Shown: positions 6,166 through 14,578, numbered from the stretch's first letter. The stretch is DNA of 14,765 bases from Deltaproteobacteria bacterium (GCA_011051925.1 DRKE01000417.1:1-14765); one strand, 5' to 3'. The notes: generated by a model from the sequence alone, not told the origin. Translations and numbers: made by a program.

Positions 6166-6756
6166 ATGGAACCCCTCGTGATCGGCGGCCTCATCCTGCT
6201 GCTCCTCCTCGCGAGCCACCTCGCGGCGCGACGGATCGACCGGATCGCGGGGTCGAGAACCCTGGCATCTCTCGGAGAGATCCCCGAGAACACGAGGATC
6301 GTCGTACTGGGTTGCACGCCCCGACTTCGAACGGGCCATCCGAATCGCTACTTCACCGAACGCGCGGCGGCCGCTGCCGCGGCCTACCACCACGATCCGA
6401 GGACCCGGATCCTCTGCACCGGCCGGGTCGGCGGCGACGGCATCGACGAAGCCGAGGCCCTGGCCGAGCTGCTCGTCTCGGCCAGGGTTCCCCGATCCGC
6501 GATCGACATCGACGCTGGATCGGAGCGGACGATCGACTCCATCGACTTCGTGGCGTCCCACGACGCCAACCGGCCGATCCTGCTCGTCACCCAGGCCTTC
6601 CACATGCCGCGTGCGCTCTATCTCGCTCGGCGACGAGGACTCGACGCCTGGGGGCTCGTCGCAAGAGGTCCGGAGCCGGGAATCCGGGGACGGGCGCGCG
6701 AACGCCTCGCTCGCATCCGTGCCCTCCTCGATCTCGCCCGCACGGTGCCTCGATGA
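6166..6756 (+). CDS. sanA: SanA/YdcF-like DUF218 protein
   Basis: This 196-residue membrane-anchored protein has an N-terminal helix at about 4-20 and a DUF218 domain. Family features: VVLGCTPRLRTGHPNRYFTE (47-66), matching the SanA 'VLG....RTG..N.YY..R' start; ILCTGRVGGDGIDEAEA (82-98), the strand-then-DEA element; SERTIDSIDF (119-128), matching 'RT.DS'; and VTQAFHMPRALYLARRRGL (141-159), matching the Q.FH..RAL..A...G block. A basic Arg-rich C-terminus follows, as in SanA. SanA-type proteins sit at the inner membrane facing the periplasm. In enterics, loss affects the envelope barrier (vancomycin sensitivity at high temperature); the biochemical reaction is not settled. The start is an ATG with SD AAGGAG (6151-6156) nine bases upstream. 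The gene is divergent from the HIT gene and is followed after 145 bases by the aminopeptidase. Confidence 0.9.
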   Translation: MEPLVIGGLILLLLLASHLAARRIDRIAGSRTLASLGEIPENTRIVVLGCTPRLRTGHPNRYFTERAAAAAAAYHHDPRTRILCTGRVGGDGIDEAEALAELLVSARVPRSAIDIDAGSERTIDSIDFVASHDANRPILLVTQAFHMPRALYLARRRGLDAWGLVARGPEPGIRGRARERLARIRALLDLARTVPR

Positions 6757-6901
6757 TCGGTCCCCGTCTATGGCATGCTTCGGGGAGACGACCTGCCGAG
6801 GCATGCCGACCTTGACCCGATCCCGGACGAACCCGACGAGCAGGAAGCGACGCCCGGCCGACTCGACATCGAAGCGAGCCGGCGGAAAAGCCCGTGCTCG
6901 G

Positions 6902-9562
6902 ATGCGAACGCGACTCCCTTCGACCCTGCGCCCGACGACGATCGATCTTCATTTCGAACTCGATCCGGGAGAACGGACGTTTCGCGGAGAGGCTCGTTAT
7001 GCCCTGCAGCTCGATCGCCGGGCCCGACAGATCGTGCTCCACGCCGCGGATCTCCGGATCTCCCGGGCGCGCTTGCGATCTTCGAGCGGACACGACCTCG
7101 TCGGACGGATCGAAACCCATCCCGATTCCGAAATCGTCGTCGTCCATTTCGACCGCTTCGTTCCCGCCGGCGTAACGCGCCTCGAATTGAAGTTCCGGGG
7201 CCGTGTCCGAAACGATCTTCGGGGCCTCTACCGCTCGGTCGACGGAGACGAGCCATGGCTCGCGACCCAGCTCTGCCCGACGGACGCGCGGCGCTTCTTT
7301 CCCTGTTTCGACGAACCGGGAATCAAGGCCCGCTTTCGCATTCGCGCGACGATTCCCGAAGACCAGGTCGCGCTCTCGAACGCGCCGATCGAATTCGAGG
7401 AACGCCTGCCCGATCCACCGGCACCGGCTCGGCAGGCGCGCCGCGCAGGAGCAGCGACTCCGGCGAAGGGCGGAGCCGCCCGCGCGCGACGGAAGACCGT
7501 CCATTTCGCCACGACGCCCCCGATCTCCGCCTATCTGATCGCGCTCGCGGTCGGTCCTTTCGAAGCCTCTCCCGCCCTGATGAGCGGCTCGACGGAGATT
7601 CGCGTCCATACCCTGCCCGGTCGCCAGGCCCTGGCCACCTTCGCGCGCGAGGTCGCCGCCGAGAGCCTCGCCCGCCTCGAAGAATGGTTCGACATCGAGC
7701 ATCCCTACCCGAAACTCGACCTGCTGGCCCTGCCCGATTTCGCCTTCGGTGCGATGGAGAACGCGGGCGCGGTCTTCTTTCGCGATTCGATCCTCCTGCT
7801 CGATCCCGCCGAAGCGACGACCCCCGATCGGAAGCGCACGAGCGAGGTGATCGCCCATGAACTGTCCCACATGTGGTTCGGCAATCTCGTCACGATGGCC
7901 TGGTGGAACGATCTCTGGCTGAACGAATCCTTCGCGACGTGGATGGCCTACGAGATCATCGACTCGTGGCAACCCGATTGGCGCATCTGGCTCGATTTCG
8001 CCCATCGTCGGGAAAGCGCCCTCGCGGCCGATTCGCTCGCCGCCAGTCATCCGATCGCGCCTCGGATCCGGAACGCCCGCGAGGCCCACGAGAACTTCGA
8101 TGCGATCACCTACACGAAGGGCGCTTCGGTCCTCCGGATGCTCGAGGCCTATCTCGGCCACGAGGTCTTTCGAGAGGGCGTGCGTCTCTACATCCGGCGT
8201 CATCGCGAAGGGATCGCGACCGCTTCGGATCTCTGGGCCGCCCTCTCGGAAGCGTCGGACCTGCCCATCGAATCGATCATCGGCCCGTGGACCCTCCAGA
8301 CCGGCTATCCCCTCGTCTCGCTGCGACTCCGCGAGAAGAACGGACTCGGCACGATCGAGCTGCGCCAGGAACGATTCCTGTCTCTTCCTCCCCGCACCCG
8401 GGCCGGTGGCCGAAGAGCGGGCCGGACCCGGGAACGCTGGACGATTCCCTGGGTCGGTCGCGTCGGGCTTGGACAGGGGGACGAGGCCCGGGCCGTCAGA
8501 CACCTGCTGACGAAGCTCCGCGAGGAAACACCCGGACGAGGCGCCGAGCTCACCTGGATCTACGGCAATGCGGGGGAGACGGGCTTCTTCCGGGTCGAGC
8601 ACGAGAAATCGGTATTCGAGGATCTGCTCGCGAACATCCGGAGCCTGTCCCCGCTCGAACGCATCGGATTCGTGGGCCACCAGTGGGCGCTCGTTCGTGC
8701 CCTGCGCGTTCCGGTCGCGAGCCTGCTCGATCTGATCGCGGCTCTCGGCACGGACGACGATCCCGACGTGTTGTTCGCGATCGAGAACGTGCTCGAAGAG
8801 ATCGATCGGCGGCTGGCCACCCGCCGCGGCCGACTCGTCGAAGAACGTCTGCGCGCCTGGGTCGCCGTCTATTTCGGCGGCCAGATCGACGAATTGGGGT
8901 TCGATCCGCGGCCCGAGGAAGATGCTCGACGCCGCATGCGCCGCGCCCGGATCTTTTCGATCCTGGGAGGTTTCGCTCGTGCCGGACCGGTCCGGAAGGT
9001 CTGTCTCGCGCGGCTGTCCGCCCATCTCGAATCCGGCGAGCCCCTGCCCACGGAACTCGCCGACGAGATCGTCCGCATCGGGGCGGGGGCCGCGGACAGC
9101 GCCCTCCATCCAGCCCTGCTCGAGGCGACCCGTCGGGCCACGACACCCCAGACCCGCCGGCGAATGCTGCTGGCGCTCGCCGAGTTCGACGGACCCGGGG
9201 AACTCCGTTCCACCCTTGCCGCCGCCCTCGATGCATCCCTCGCGCCGGCACCGGATCGTGCCGCCCTGCTCGCCTGCCTGTTGGCACGGCCCGCGACGGC
9301 CAGAGCCACCTGGCACCGGCTCCAGAAGGTCTGGCCTCGTCTCGAGAAGCAGTTGCCCCCGATCCTGCTCGCCCGGCTGGCCAGTGCGACATCCGCGGCC
9401 CTGCCACCATCCTCACGCAGCGACATCCGCAGCTTCTTCGGGGTCCACCCCCTCGCCGCCGGCACCCGCGCCCTCCGCCAGATCAGCGAGGAACTGTCGA
9501 TCGCCGCTCGCCTCGAGAGGGACGTCGGGCCCGAACTCGAGGCCTATCTCGCCGGCACCTGA
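6902..9562 (+). CDS. pepN: M1-family zinc aminopeptidase (aminopeptidase N type)
   Basis: The 886-residue cytoplasmic enzyme removes N-terminal amino acids from peptides. The N-terminal beta domain opens RLPSTLRPTTIDLHFELDP. The exopeptidase motif GAMENAG is at 283-289. The zinc site is HELSH at 319-323 with E342 (in NESFATW) as third ligand, giving HExxH-x18-E. Y404 in ITYTKGASVLRML is the expected catalytic tyrosine. The ERAP1-C-like helical domain begins near WIYGNAGETGFFRVE and runs to the end. Compared with the usual layout, residues 171-197 form an extra Ala/Arg/Pro-rich stretch between the SNAPIEFEERLP and KTVHFATTPPISAYL elements. No signal peptide is seen. The ATG at 6902 fits the family N-terminus but has only weak SD. 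In-frame ATGs at 6771 and 6803 would add a basic, low-complexity tail. The gene may be co-transcribed with the sanA-like gene. Confidence 0.96.
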   Translation: MRTRLPSTLRPTTIDLHFELDPGERTFRGEARYALQLDRRARQIVLHAADLRISRARLRSSSGHDLVGRIETHPDSEIVVVHFDRFVPAGVTRLELKFRGRVRNDLRGLYRSVDGDEPWLATQLCPTDARRFFPCFDEPGIKARFRIRATIPEDQVALSNAPIEFEERLPDPPAPARQARRAGAATPAKGGAARARRKTVHFATTPPISAYLIALAVGPFEASPALMSGSTEIRVHTLPGRQALATFAREVAAESLARLEEWFDIEHPYPKLDLLALPDFAFGAMENAGAVFFRDSILLLDPAEATTPDRKRTSEVIAHELSHMWFGNLVTMAWWNDLWLNESFATWMAYEIIDSWQPDWRIWLDFAHRRESALAADSLAASHPIAPRIRNAREAHENFDAITYTKGASVLRMLEAYLGHEVFREGVRLYIRRHREGIATASDLWAALSEASDLPIESIIGPWTLQTGYPLVSLRLREKNGLGTIELRQERFLSLPPRTRAGGRRAGRTRERWTIPWVGRVGLGQGDEARAVRHLLTKLREETPGRGAELTWIYGNAGETGFFRVEHEKSVFEDLLANIRSLSPLERIGFVGHQWALVRALRVPVASLLDLIAALGTDDDPDVLFAIENVLEEIDRRLATRRGRLVEERLRAWVAVYFGGQIDELGFDPRPEEDARRRMRRARIFSILGGFARAGPVRKVCLARLSAHLESGEPLPTELADEIVRIGAGAADSALHPALLEATRRATTPQTRRRMLLALAEFDGPGELRSTLAAALDASLAPAPDRAALLACLLARPATARATWHRLQKVWPRLEKQLPPILLARLASATSAALPPSSRSDIRSFFGVHPLAAGTRALRQISEELSIAARLERDVGPELEAYLAGT

Positions 9563-9590
9563 GAGGCGTCCGGGAATCCGTCCGACCGGT

Positions 9591-9619
9591 TTGAAGAAGT
9601 CGCCTTTTCGCTCTACTTT
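9591..9619 (+). promoter_or_regulatory. Promoter of the radical SAM gene, placed for a leaderless transcript
   Basis: TTGAAG (9591-9596), a 17-base spacer and TACTTT (9614-9619) form a good sigma-70-type promoter. The last base of the -10 box lies seven bases before the A of the ATG at 9626, so the predicted +1 is the first base of the start codon. No Shine-Dalgarno sequence lies before this ATG; the upstream bases are pyrimidine-rich. This fits a leaderless mRNA, and suggests separate transcription from the aminopeptidase that ends at 9562. Confidence 0.5.
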
Positions 9620-9625
9620 CGTCTC

Positions 9626-10825
9626 ATGCCTGCTTCTTTTCCGGCGGATCGGCTGCGCGAGATCGAACCCGAGGCGCTCTCCCCGGCCCGAAAGGGTCGG
9701 GGTGCCCGGACCAATCCGACGGGACGCTTCGAACGGACCCGCATCGAGCCGGACCTCGCTGCCCTCGAAACGGCGGGTCCCCTGCTGGCCTCCGAGACCC
9801 GGGACGCCTCGCGGGACCCACCCCGTACGCGGACCCTTCCCGATCGGTCGCGCCGCGTGCTCAGCCGGAACGACAGTCCCGATCTTCCCTTCGAGGCGAG
9901 CCTGAATCCGTACCGTGGATGCGAACACGGATGCGTCTACTGTTATGCGAGGCCGACCCACGAGCTGCTCGGCTACTCGGCCGGCCTGGATTTCGAAACG
10001 AAGATCCTCGTGAAGGACGAGGCACCGCGCCTTCTCCGGCGGGAGCTGTCCTCGCCGCGCTGGATTCCGCGGACCGTCATGCTCTCCGGGGTCACCGATG
10101 CCTATCAGCCGATCGAACGCCGGCTCGAGATCACGCGGCGATGCATCCGCGTCTTCGCCGACTTCCGGAATCCCATCCGTCTCGTCACGAAGAACGCCCT
10201 CGTCGCACGAGACGTCGATCTTCTTCGGGAGCTGGCGGAATTCCGGGCCGTCTCGGTCGCCCTCAGCATCACGACCCTCGATTCCGATCTCCAGCGCGCG
10301 CTCGAACCCCGTGCCTCCTCGTCCGCCGAACGGTTGCGCGCCCTCGAAAGGCTCTCCTCCGCCGGGATCCCGACCGGGGTGATGGTGGCTCCCGTCATCC
10401 CGGGCCTGACCGACTCCGAAACGCCCCGCATCCTCGAAGCGGCCCGTTCGGCCGGCGCGAGATGGGCGAGCCAGACCGTCCTTCGACTACCCCATGGATT
10501 GCCTTCGCTCTTCGACGATTGGCTCGCGACCCATCGCCCGCTACGCAGGAAGAAGGTCCTCCACCGACTCGAAGCCCTGCGCGGGGGGCGCCTCGACGAT
10601 CCCCGTTTCGGTTCGCGCATGCGGGGGGAGGGACGCTTCGCCGAGCAGATCGCCGATCTGTTCCGGCTCTCCGCACGCCGCCATGGGCTCGAAGGATCGC
10701 CGCCAGGACTCTCGACCGATGCCTTCCGGCGCCCCGGCGGCGCCCAGCTCGCATTCGCTTTCGGGACTTCGAACGCGGCCGCTCGGGAGCCTGCGGAACG
10801 CGATCCGGGTTCATGCCCCGAGTGA
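9626..10825 (+). CDS. Radical SAM protein, SplB-like (COG1533 / PA0069 type)
   Basis: The 399-residue protein has the radical SAM cluster motif CxxxCxxC at C99, C103 and C106 (RGCEHGCVYCYARP). It is preceded by the family's S-N-P-Y-R-G-type lead-in (ASLNPYRGC). VMLSGVTDAYQPIERRLEITR follows at about 151-171, the SAM-domain stretch shared with spore photoproduct lyase-like proteins. VALSITTLD and GVMVAPVIPGLTD are further core strands. The C-terminal third is basic. Relatives are widespread but lack a proven reaction; I do not call it a DNA lyase. The ATG at 9626 has no SD but sits right at the predicted transcription start. The 3' end overlaps the end of the facing DUF1214 gene by 15 bases. 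Confidence 0.94.
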   Translation: MPASFPADRLREIEPEALSPARKGRGARTNPTGRFERTRIEPDLAALETAGPLLASETRDASRDPPRTRTLPDRSRRVLSRNDSPDLPFEASLNPYRGCEHGCVYCYARPTHELLGYSAGLDFETKILVKDEAPRLLRRELSSPRWIPRTVMLSGVTDAYQPIERRLEITRRCIRVFADFRNPIRLVTKNALVARDVDLLRELAEFRAVSVALSITTLDSDLQRALEPRASSSAERLRALERLSSAGIPTGVMVAPVIPGLTDSETPRILEAARSAGARWASQTVLRLPHGLPSLFDDWLATHRPLRRKKVLHRLEALRGGRLDDPRFGSRMRGEGRFAEQIADLFRLSARRHGLEGSPPGLSTDAFRRPGGAQLAFAFGTSNAAAREPAERDPGSCPE

Positions 10826-12127
10826 AGCGGTCTTCACCACGGCCGTCGCCACCGACGGGAGCGCCGATTCGCCACGCCAGCGCAGACTCAGCAGCGCCTG
10901 GCGATGGCCGGCCATGTCCAGCCAGTTCGCGATCCCGGGATCCGCTTCGGCAACGACGATCCTGATCCGACCGTCGTCTTCTCGCACGAGTTCGCGATTG
11001 TTCTTCACGACGGGGCGGTCCCGCCAGTCCGGGGTTTCGCCCCAGACGTTCTGCAGGACCCAGCTCCAGTAGTCGGGCTCCGCCATCGGCATGAACTCGA
11101 CGACGAAGGCCTCGTCGGGATCGAGTCGGATCATGCCGTTCATGTAGCGCACCCGGCTCGGGGTCTGGACGGAGCCGTCATCGGGCATCACGAAGAGTTC
11201 GTTCAGCCTGTCCCGCCCCAGGTCGAATCGACGCCACCACTCCATGCTGCCCTCTACGAACGCCGTCGTGGCGAGCAGGCCCCGGATCAGACTCGTCGGA
11301 TCGAGGGGCGGGCGGGGGTCCGCCACGTCGAGCCGTTCGATCCCGGGGAACGAATGCGCGAGCCGCCGATCCCGATCCCAGAAATAGGTCCGGATCAGCA
11401 GCGTATTCGTGTCGACGTCGCTGACGAGACGATTCGCTGCCTGTTCCGTCGACACGCCCTCGGGCGCGACGACGAGCTCGAAGTTGCCATCCGGATCGAC
11501 GGAAAGATTCCGCTCATCGAGAGAATCCACGAGACGGCGACCGCCGCCCGGTTCCCCCGAATCACTCCGGAAACCGCCTGCATAGAGGCCGATCTCCACG
11601 CCCGCCGCGCCGGCCGTGCTGCCTCGGACCCGGAAGACCCCCGTCCCATCGATCGTGACGCCACGATAGGTCTGGTCGGGGTTGTCACCGAGGTATTTCC
11701 GGGTGGGCGTCTGCAGATCGTAGAACGCGGGATGACGCGGATCCCCATTCTCCAGGAAGCGATCGAAGCCGAGGGCCACGAGTCGCGCGAGGCAGCGAAG
11801 CCCTTCGGTCTGGTTCTGTCGCTCGCCGAAGGATTCCGGTCCCGTCACCAGCCGCGCGAGTGGCTTCAACGACTCGCAGAACTCGATCCAGGCCTCGCCC
11901 TTCGACACGGCCGCCGGGGGATCGGCCAGCTGTCCGGCCAGCCGTCGGAAGCCCGACGGAATCCGCGCGGCATCCCCACCACCCGATGCGCCCTGCGCCG
12001 CCGTGGCGGCAGCCTGTGCTGAAGACTCGAGACCGGCGCAACCCGCCAGGGAAGCCCCCGCCCCCGCCGCGAGCCCCACGAGCAGATGCCGACGCCGTAG
12101 ATCGATCGTTTCCGCTTCCTCGGACAT
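10811..12127 (-). CDS. Tat-targeted lipoprotein with DUF1214 domain
   Basis: The 438-residue protein starts with a Tat signal (RRRHLLVGLAAGAG from R11) ending in a lipobox LAGC with C30. An Ala/Gly-rich linker follows, so it should be a lipid-anchored periplasmic protein. The C-terminal part carries the DUF1214 pattern: YWSWVLQNVWGETPDW, then VVKNNREL, an aspartate-rich turn (REDDGRIRIVVAEADPG), and NWLDMAGHRQALLSLRW. In related proteins the last block is the best conserved. The middle region (YLGDNPDQTYRGVTIDG; LLIRTYFWDRD) matches the N-terminal half of such proteins. Its function is unknown. The start is the ATG at 12127 with SD GGAGG (12134-12138) six bases upstream. The gene is divergent from the ABC-class ATPase and converges with 15 bp overlap on the radical SAM gene. 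Confidence 0.9.
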   Translation of the reverse strand: MSEEAETIDLRRRHLLVGLAAGAGASLAGCAGLESSAQAAATAAQGASGGGDAARIPSGFRRLAGQLADPPAAVSKGEAWIEFCESLKPLARLVTGPESFGERQNQTEGLRCLARLVALGFDRFLENGDPRHPAFYDLQTPTRKYLGDNPDQTYRGVTIDGTGVFRVRGSTAGAAGVEIGLYAGGFRSDSGEPGGGRRLVDSLDERNLSVDPDGNFELVVAPEGVSTEQAANRLVSDVDTNTLLIRTYFWDRDRRLAHSFPGIERLDVADPRPPLDPTSLIRGLLATTAFVEGSMEWWRRFDLGRDRLNELFVMPDDGSVQTPSRVRYMNGMIRLDPDEAFVVEFMPMAEPDYWSWVLQNVWGETPDWRDRPVVKNNRELVREDDGRIRIVVAEADPGIANWLDMAGHRQALLSLRWRGESALPSVATAVVKTASLGA

Positions 12128-12216
12128 GATGAACCTCCCGATCGCGTTCCAGAGGCTATCTCATCATCTCCGACCGGGTGAGGGGCGTGCCTCTTCGGAA
12201 CCAGGAGGCCCCGGCT

Positions 12217-12228
12217 TCCCACCTGGGA
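12217..12228. promoter_or_regulatory. Small palindrome in the DUF1214/ATPase divergent region
   Basis: TCCCACCTGGGA is a near-perfect palindrome with five-base arms around CC. It lies about midway in the 188-base gap between the start codons at 12127 and 12316. A shared operator is possible. No clear promoter hexamers frame it, so support is weak. Confidence 0.2.
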
Positions 12229-12315
12229 GCGCAGCCTCACTCGCCGCGTCGACATGGGATAACTTCCCGGCGCAGCGTCGGACGGTGACGATCGATGCCG
12301 GAAGGGAGTGCCGAC

Positions 12316-14088
12316 ATGCGTGGAGCGGGAGACCTGGCAGCCACTCTCGACCGGATCGATGGCCGCGGATACAAGGCCTATCGCGACATCGAGGGCGCCT
12401 GGTCCTTCACCGATTTCGATCTTCATGTCGATCGAGTGCAATCGGATCCCTTCGCCTCGCCCTCGAAGATGCGCGTTCGCGTCGATCTCGGCATCGTCGA
12501 CCTTCCGGGGGATGCCCTGGCGAATCGGATCCGCCGCATCGCGGCCGCGTCCTGGCTGGCGCGTGCGTTCCGGAACGCCGTCGAAGCCGATCGGCCACCC
12601 CGAAGCGGAACCGGAAAGGGGGGGCTCATCCTGGTCGATGCGGGCGGGCCCGAGGTCCTCGAGCGAACGGCCGTCGTCTTCGGCGAGACCTTCGTCGAGG
12701 CCCGGGTCGAGATCGGCCTGCCGGCCGCGGGACGCCGCATCCTCGGCCAGAAGGCGCAGGCTCTATTGATCGATTTCCTGCCGCGCATCCTCGCTCGAGC
12801 CTGGATCGACCGCGACGAGGAGACGAGCGCGGATCTCCGACGTTTCATCGACTGCATCGAGAACCAGGAAACCGTGCGCCGCGCCCTCCGCGAGCGCGAT
12901 CTCATCGCTTTCATCGGGGATGGCGCGATCCTGCCGCGCGAAAGCGGCGCCAGCGAACGTCCGCTTCCCGCCGATCGGACGCGGCCTTTCGAAAGCCCGG
13001 ACGCCTTCCGCGTCGAATTCGAGGTGCCCCACGCCGACGCCGGCGCGCCCGGGCGGATCTGGCGGGGCATGGGGATTCCGCGTGGCGTGGTCCTGCTCGT
13101 GGGGGGCGGCTATCACGGAAAGTCGACCCTGCTGCGGGCTCTCGAGCGCGCGGTCGTTGCCCACATTCCCGGCGACGGTCGCGAGACCGTGGTTTCCGAT
13201 CCGGGACTGGTGAAGATCCGCGCAGAAGACGGTCGGGCGATCACGGGGGTCGACATCCATGGGTTCATCGACCACCTCCCCCTCCGTCCGGGTGAATCCA
13301 GGCGCCGCGATACGCGACGCTTTTCGACCTCCGACGCGAGTGGCAGCACCAGTCAGGCCGCGAACATCTCGGAGGCGATCGAAGCCGGCGCGACGGGATT
13401 CCTGCTCGACGAAGACACTTCCGCCACGAATTTCATGGTCCGCGACACCCGCATCAAGGCGCTGATCCATCCACGGGACGAACCGATCACGCCCTTCCGC
13501 GATCGCGTCCGCGAACTCTTCGAGGAATTCGGCCTGTCGACGATCCTCGTCATGGGGGGCACGGGGGATTTCTTCGACGTCGCGGACGCCGTCGTCGAGA
13601 TGAAGGCCTACCGCGCCATCGACGCCACGGAACGCGCGAGAGAAATTGCCGGCCGGTATCCGATCGTTTCCGAACACGATCGTCGACCCGCGCTCGCACC
13701 CTTCCTCGACCGCAGGCCCGATCCCGGGAGCTTCGACGCGCGACGGGGCCGACGCGACGTCAAGTTCTCGAGTCGTGATCTCGAGGAGATCGTCTACGGG
13801 ACGACCCCGATCGATCTGCGCGGCGTCGAACAGCTCTTCGATCCGAGTCAGACCCGGGCGATCGCCGCCTCGATGTACCTGGCCGCGACGCGCTTCATGG
13901 GCCCCGATCGACCCCTCTCCCGGATCCTCGATGAACTCGAGCGATTCTTCGACGAGGAGGGGCTCGATGCGCTCGATCCCTTCCATCGGCCGGACCGACA
14001 CCCCGGCAATCTCGCGCGACCGCGGCGATTCGAGATCGCCGCCGCGATCAATCGGATGCGGACCCTCCGGCTGCTCGAGACGCCTTGA
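12316..14088 (+). CDS. ABC-class P-loop ATPase (COG3044 / ABC_ATPase family)
   Basis: The 590-residue soluble protein is a full-length member of the family of lone ABC-type ATPases that are not transporter subunits. The Walker A is GGGYHGKST at 263-271, with the family's YH insertion before GKS. A signature-like serine-rich block, STSDASGSTSQAANISEA, starts at 337, and the Walker B/acidic cluster is LLDEDTSATNF (363-373). VMGGTGDFFDVADAVVEM provides a later strand-helix element. The N-terminal 240 residues (starting at GRGYKAYRDI) match the family's own N-terminal domain. A homologue, MRB1590 of trypanosome mitochondria, belongs to an RNA-editing-associated complex, but the bacterial role is unknown. 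The start at 12316 is preferred over the ATG at 12295 because AAGGGAG (12302-12308) lies seven bases upstream. The 3' end overlaps the convergent NTF2-like gene by 41 bases. Confidence 0.96.
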   Translation: MRGAGDLAATLDRIDGRGYKAYRDIEGAWSFTDFDLHVDRVQSDPFASPSKMRVRVDLGIVDLPGDALANRIRRIAAASWLARAFRNAVEADRPPRSGTGKGGLILVDAGGPEVLERTAVVFGETFVEARVEIGLPAAGRRILGQKAQALLIDFLPRILARAWIDRDEETSADLRRFIDCIENQETVRRALRERDLIAFIGDGAILPRESGASERPLPADRTRPFESPDAFRVEFEVPHADAGAPGRIWRGMGIPRGVVLLVGGGYHGKSTLLRALERAVVAHIPGDGRETVVSDPGLVKIRAEDGRAITGVDIHGFIDHLPLRPGESRRRDTRRFSTSDASGSTSQAANISEAIEAGATGFLLDEDTSATNFMVRDTRIKALIHPRDEPITPFRDRVRELFEEFGLSTILVMGGTGDFFDVADAVVEMKAYRAIDATERAREIAGRYPIVSEHDRRPALAPFLDRRPDPGSFDARRGRRDVKFSSRDLEEIVYGTTPIDLRGVEQLFDPSQTRAIAASMYLAATRFMGPDRPLSRILDELERFFDEEGLDALDPFHRPDRHPGNLARPRRFEIAAAINRMRTLRLLETP

Positions 14089-14530
14089 GTTCGATGCCGA
14101 GGGTCGGCCCGTATCGTTCCACGAAGCGCTCGACTTCCGCCACCATCGAGGATTCATATCGGTCCTCGAGACGGATGATCCGGTCGCCCTCGAATTCGAG
14201 CGTCTCCTCCAGGATCAGCTCCAGATCGGGCGCCCCCGCGGATCGATAGATCGCCTTGCCGCGGATCCAGACCTCGGTGCCTTCTTCCCGGGGTCCTTCG
14301 AGAAGAACGAGCGCACGGCTTTCGAAGCGCCGGTCGAAGCGGTCCAGGACGTCGGGAAACCAGGCGAGAATGGCATCACGCCCCTCGCATCGCTCCGCAC
14401 CGAGAAGCGGCAGCCCGACTTCGTAGACGGCCCCCTCGGCGAGAAACGGCGCGACCCCGGACCAGTCATCACTCTCGAAAGCCTTCTCGAAAGCGCCGGC
14501 GTACTCGATGAATCGGGGGATGAGGGACAT
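14048..14530 (-). CDS. NTF2/SnoaL-like small protein
   Basis: The 160-residue protein has the layout of the NTF2-like (cone-shaped alpha+beta barrel) superfamily. An N-terminal helix (FIEYAGAFEKAFESDDWSGV) is followed by FLAEGAVYEVGLP, the typical 'f..D..y' start of the barrel. GRDAILAWFPDVLDRFDRRF comes next, then strands with VWIRGKAIYRSAG, LELILEETLEF and DRIIRLEDRYES. Such proteins act as small enzymes, binding proteins or orphan folds, so no reaction can be given. The ATG at 14530 has a strong SD (GGAGGAG, 14537-14543) six bases upstream; the frame extends to 14650 without family sequence. The conserved part ends near TLGIELKAS, and the last few codons run antisense into the end of the ATPase gene. 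Confidence 0.88.
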   Translation of the reverse strand: MSLIPRFIEYAGAFEKAFESDDWSGVAPFLAEGAVYEVGLPLLGAERCEGRDAILAWFPDVLDRFDRRFESRALVLLEGPREEGTEVWIRGKAIYRSAGAPDLELILEETLEFEGDRIIRLEDRYESSMVAEVERFVERYGPTLGIELKASRAAGGSASD

Positions 14531-14562
14531 GTTCTTCTCCTCCGCGGGGCCCTCAGGATGAG

Positions 14563-14578
14563 CCCGGCCCGGGCCGGG
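14563..14578. repeat. Perfect 16-bp GC palindrome upstream of the NTF2-like gene
   Basis: CCCGGCCCGGGCCGGG reads the same on both strands. It lies 33 bases upstream of the NTF2-like start codon, in the gap after the preceding minus-strand gene end. It could be an operator or a transcript hairpin. GC-only palindromes are also expected by chance in such sequence. Confidence 0.4.

Noticed and set aside
5968..6804. N-terminal extension of the HIT reading frame
   Set aside because: The HIT fold starts at the ATG at 5967, which has a good SD. The upstream frame is antisense to the sanA-like gene.
6587..9316. 909-codon minus-strand ORF opposite the M1 aminopeptidase
   Set aside because: The plus strand has the GAMENAG and HExxH-x18-E motifs. 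The antisense frame is low in hydrophobic patterning and shows no family.
12763..14157. 464-codon minus-strand ORF opposite the ABC-class ATPase
   Set aside because: It is an antisense shadow of a well-supported gene. It shows no domain and no SD.
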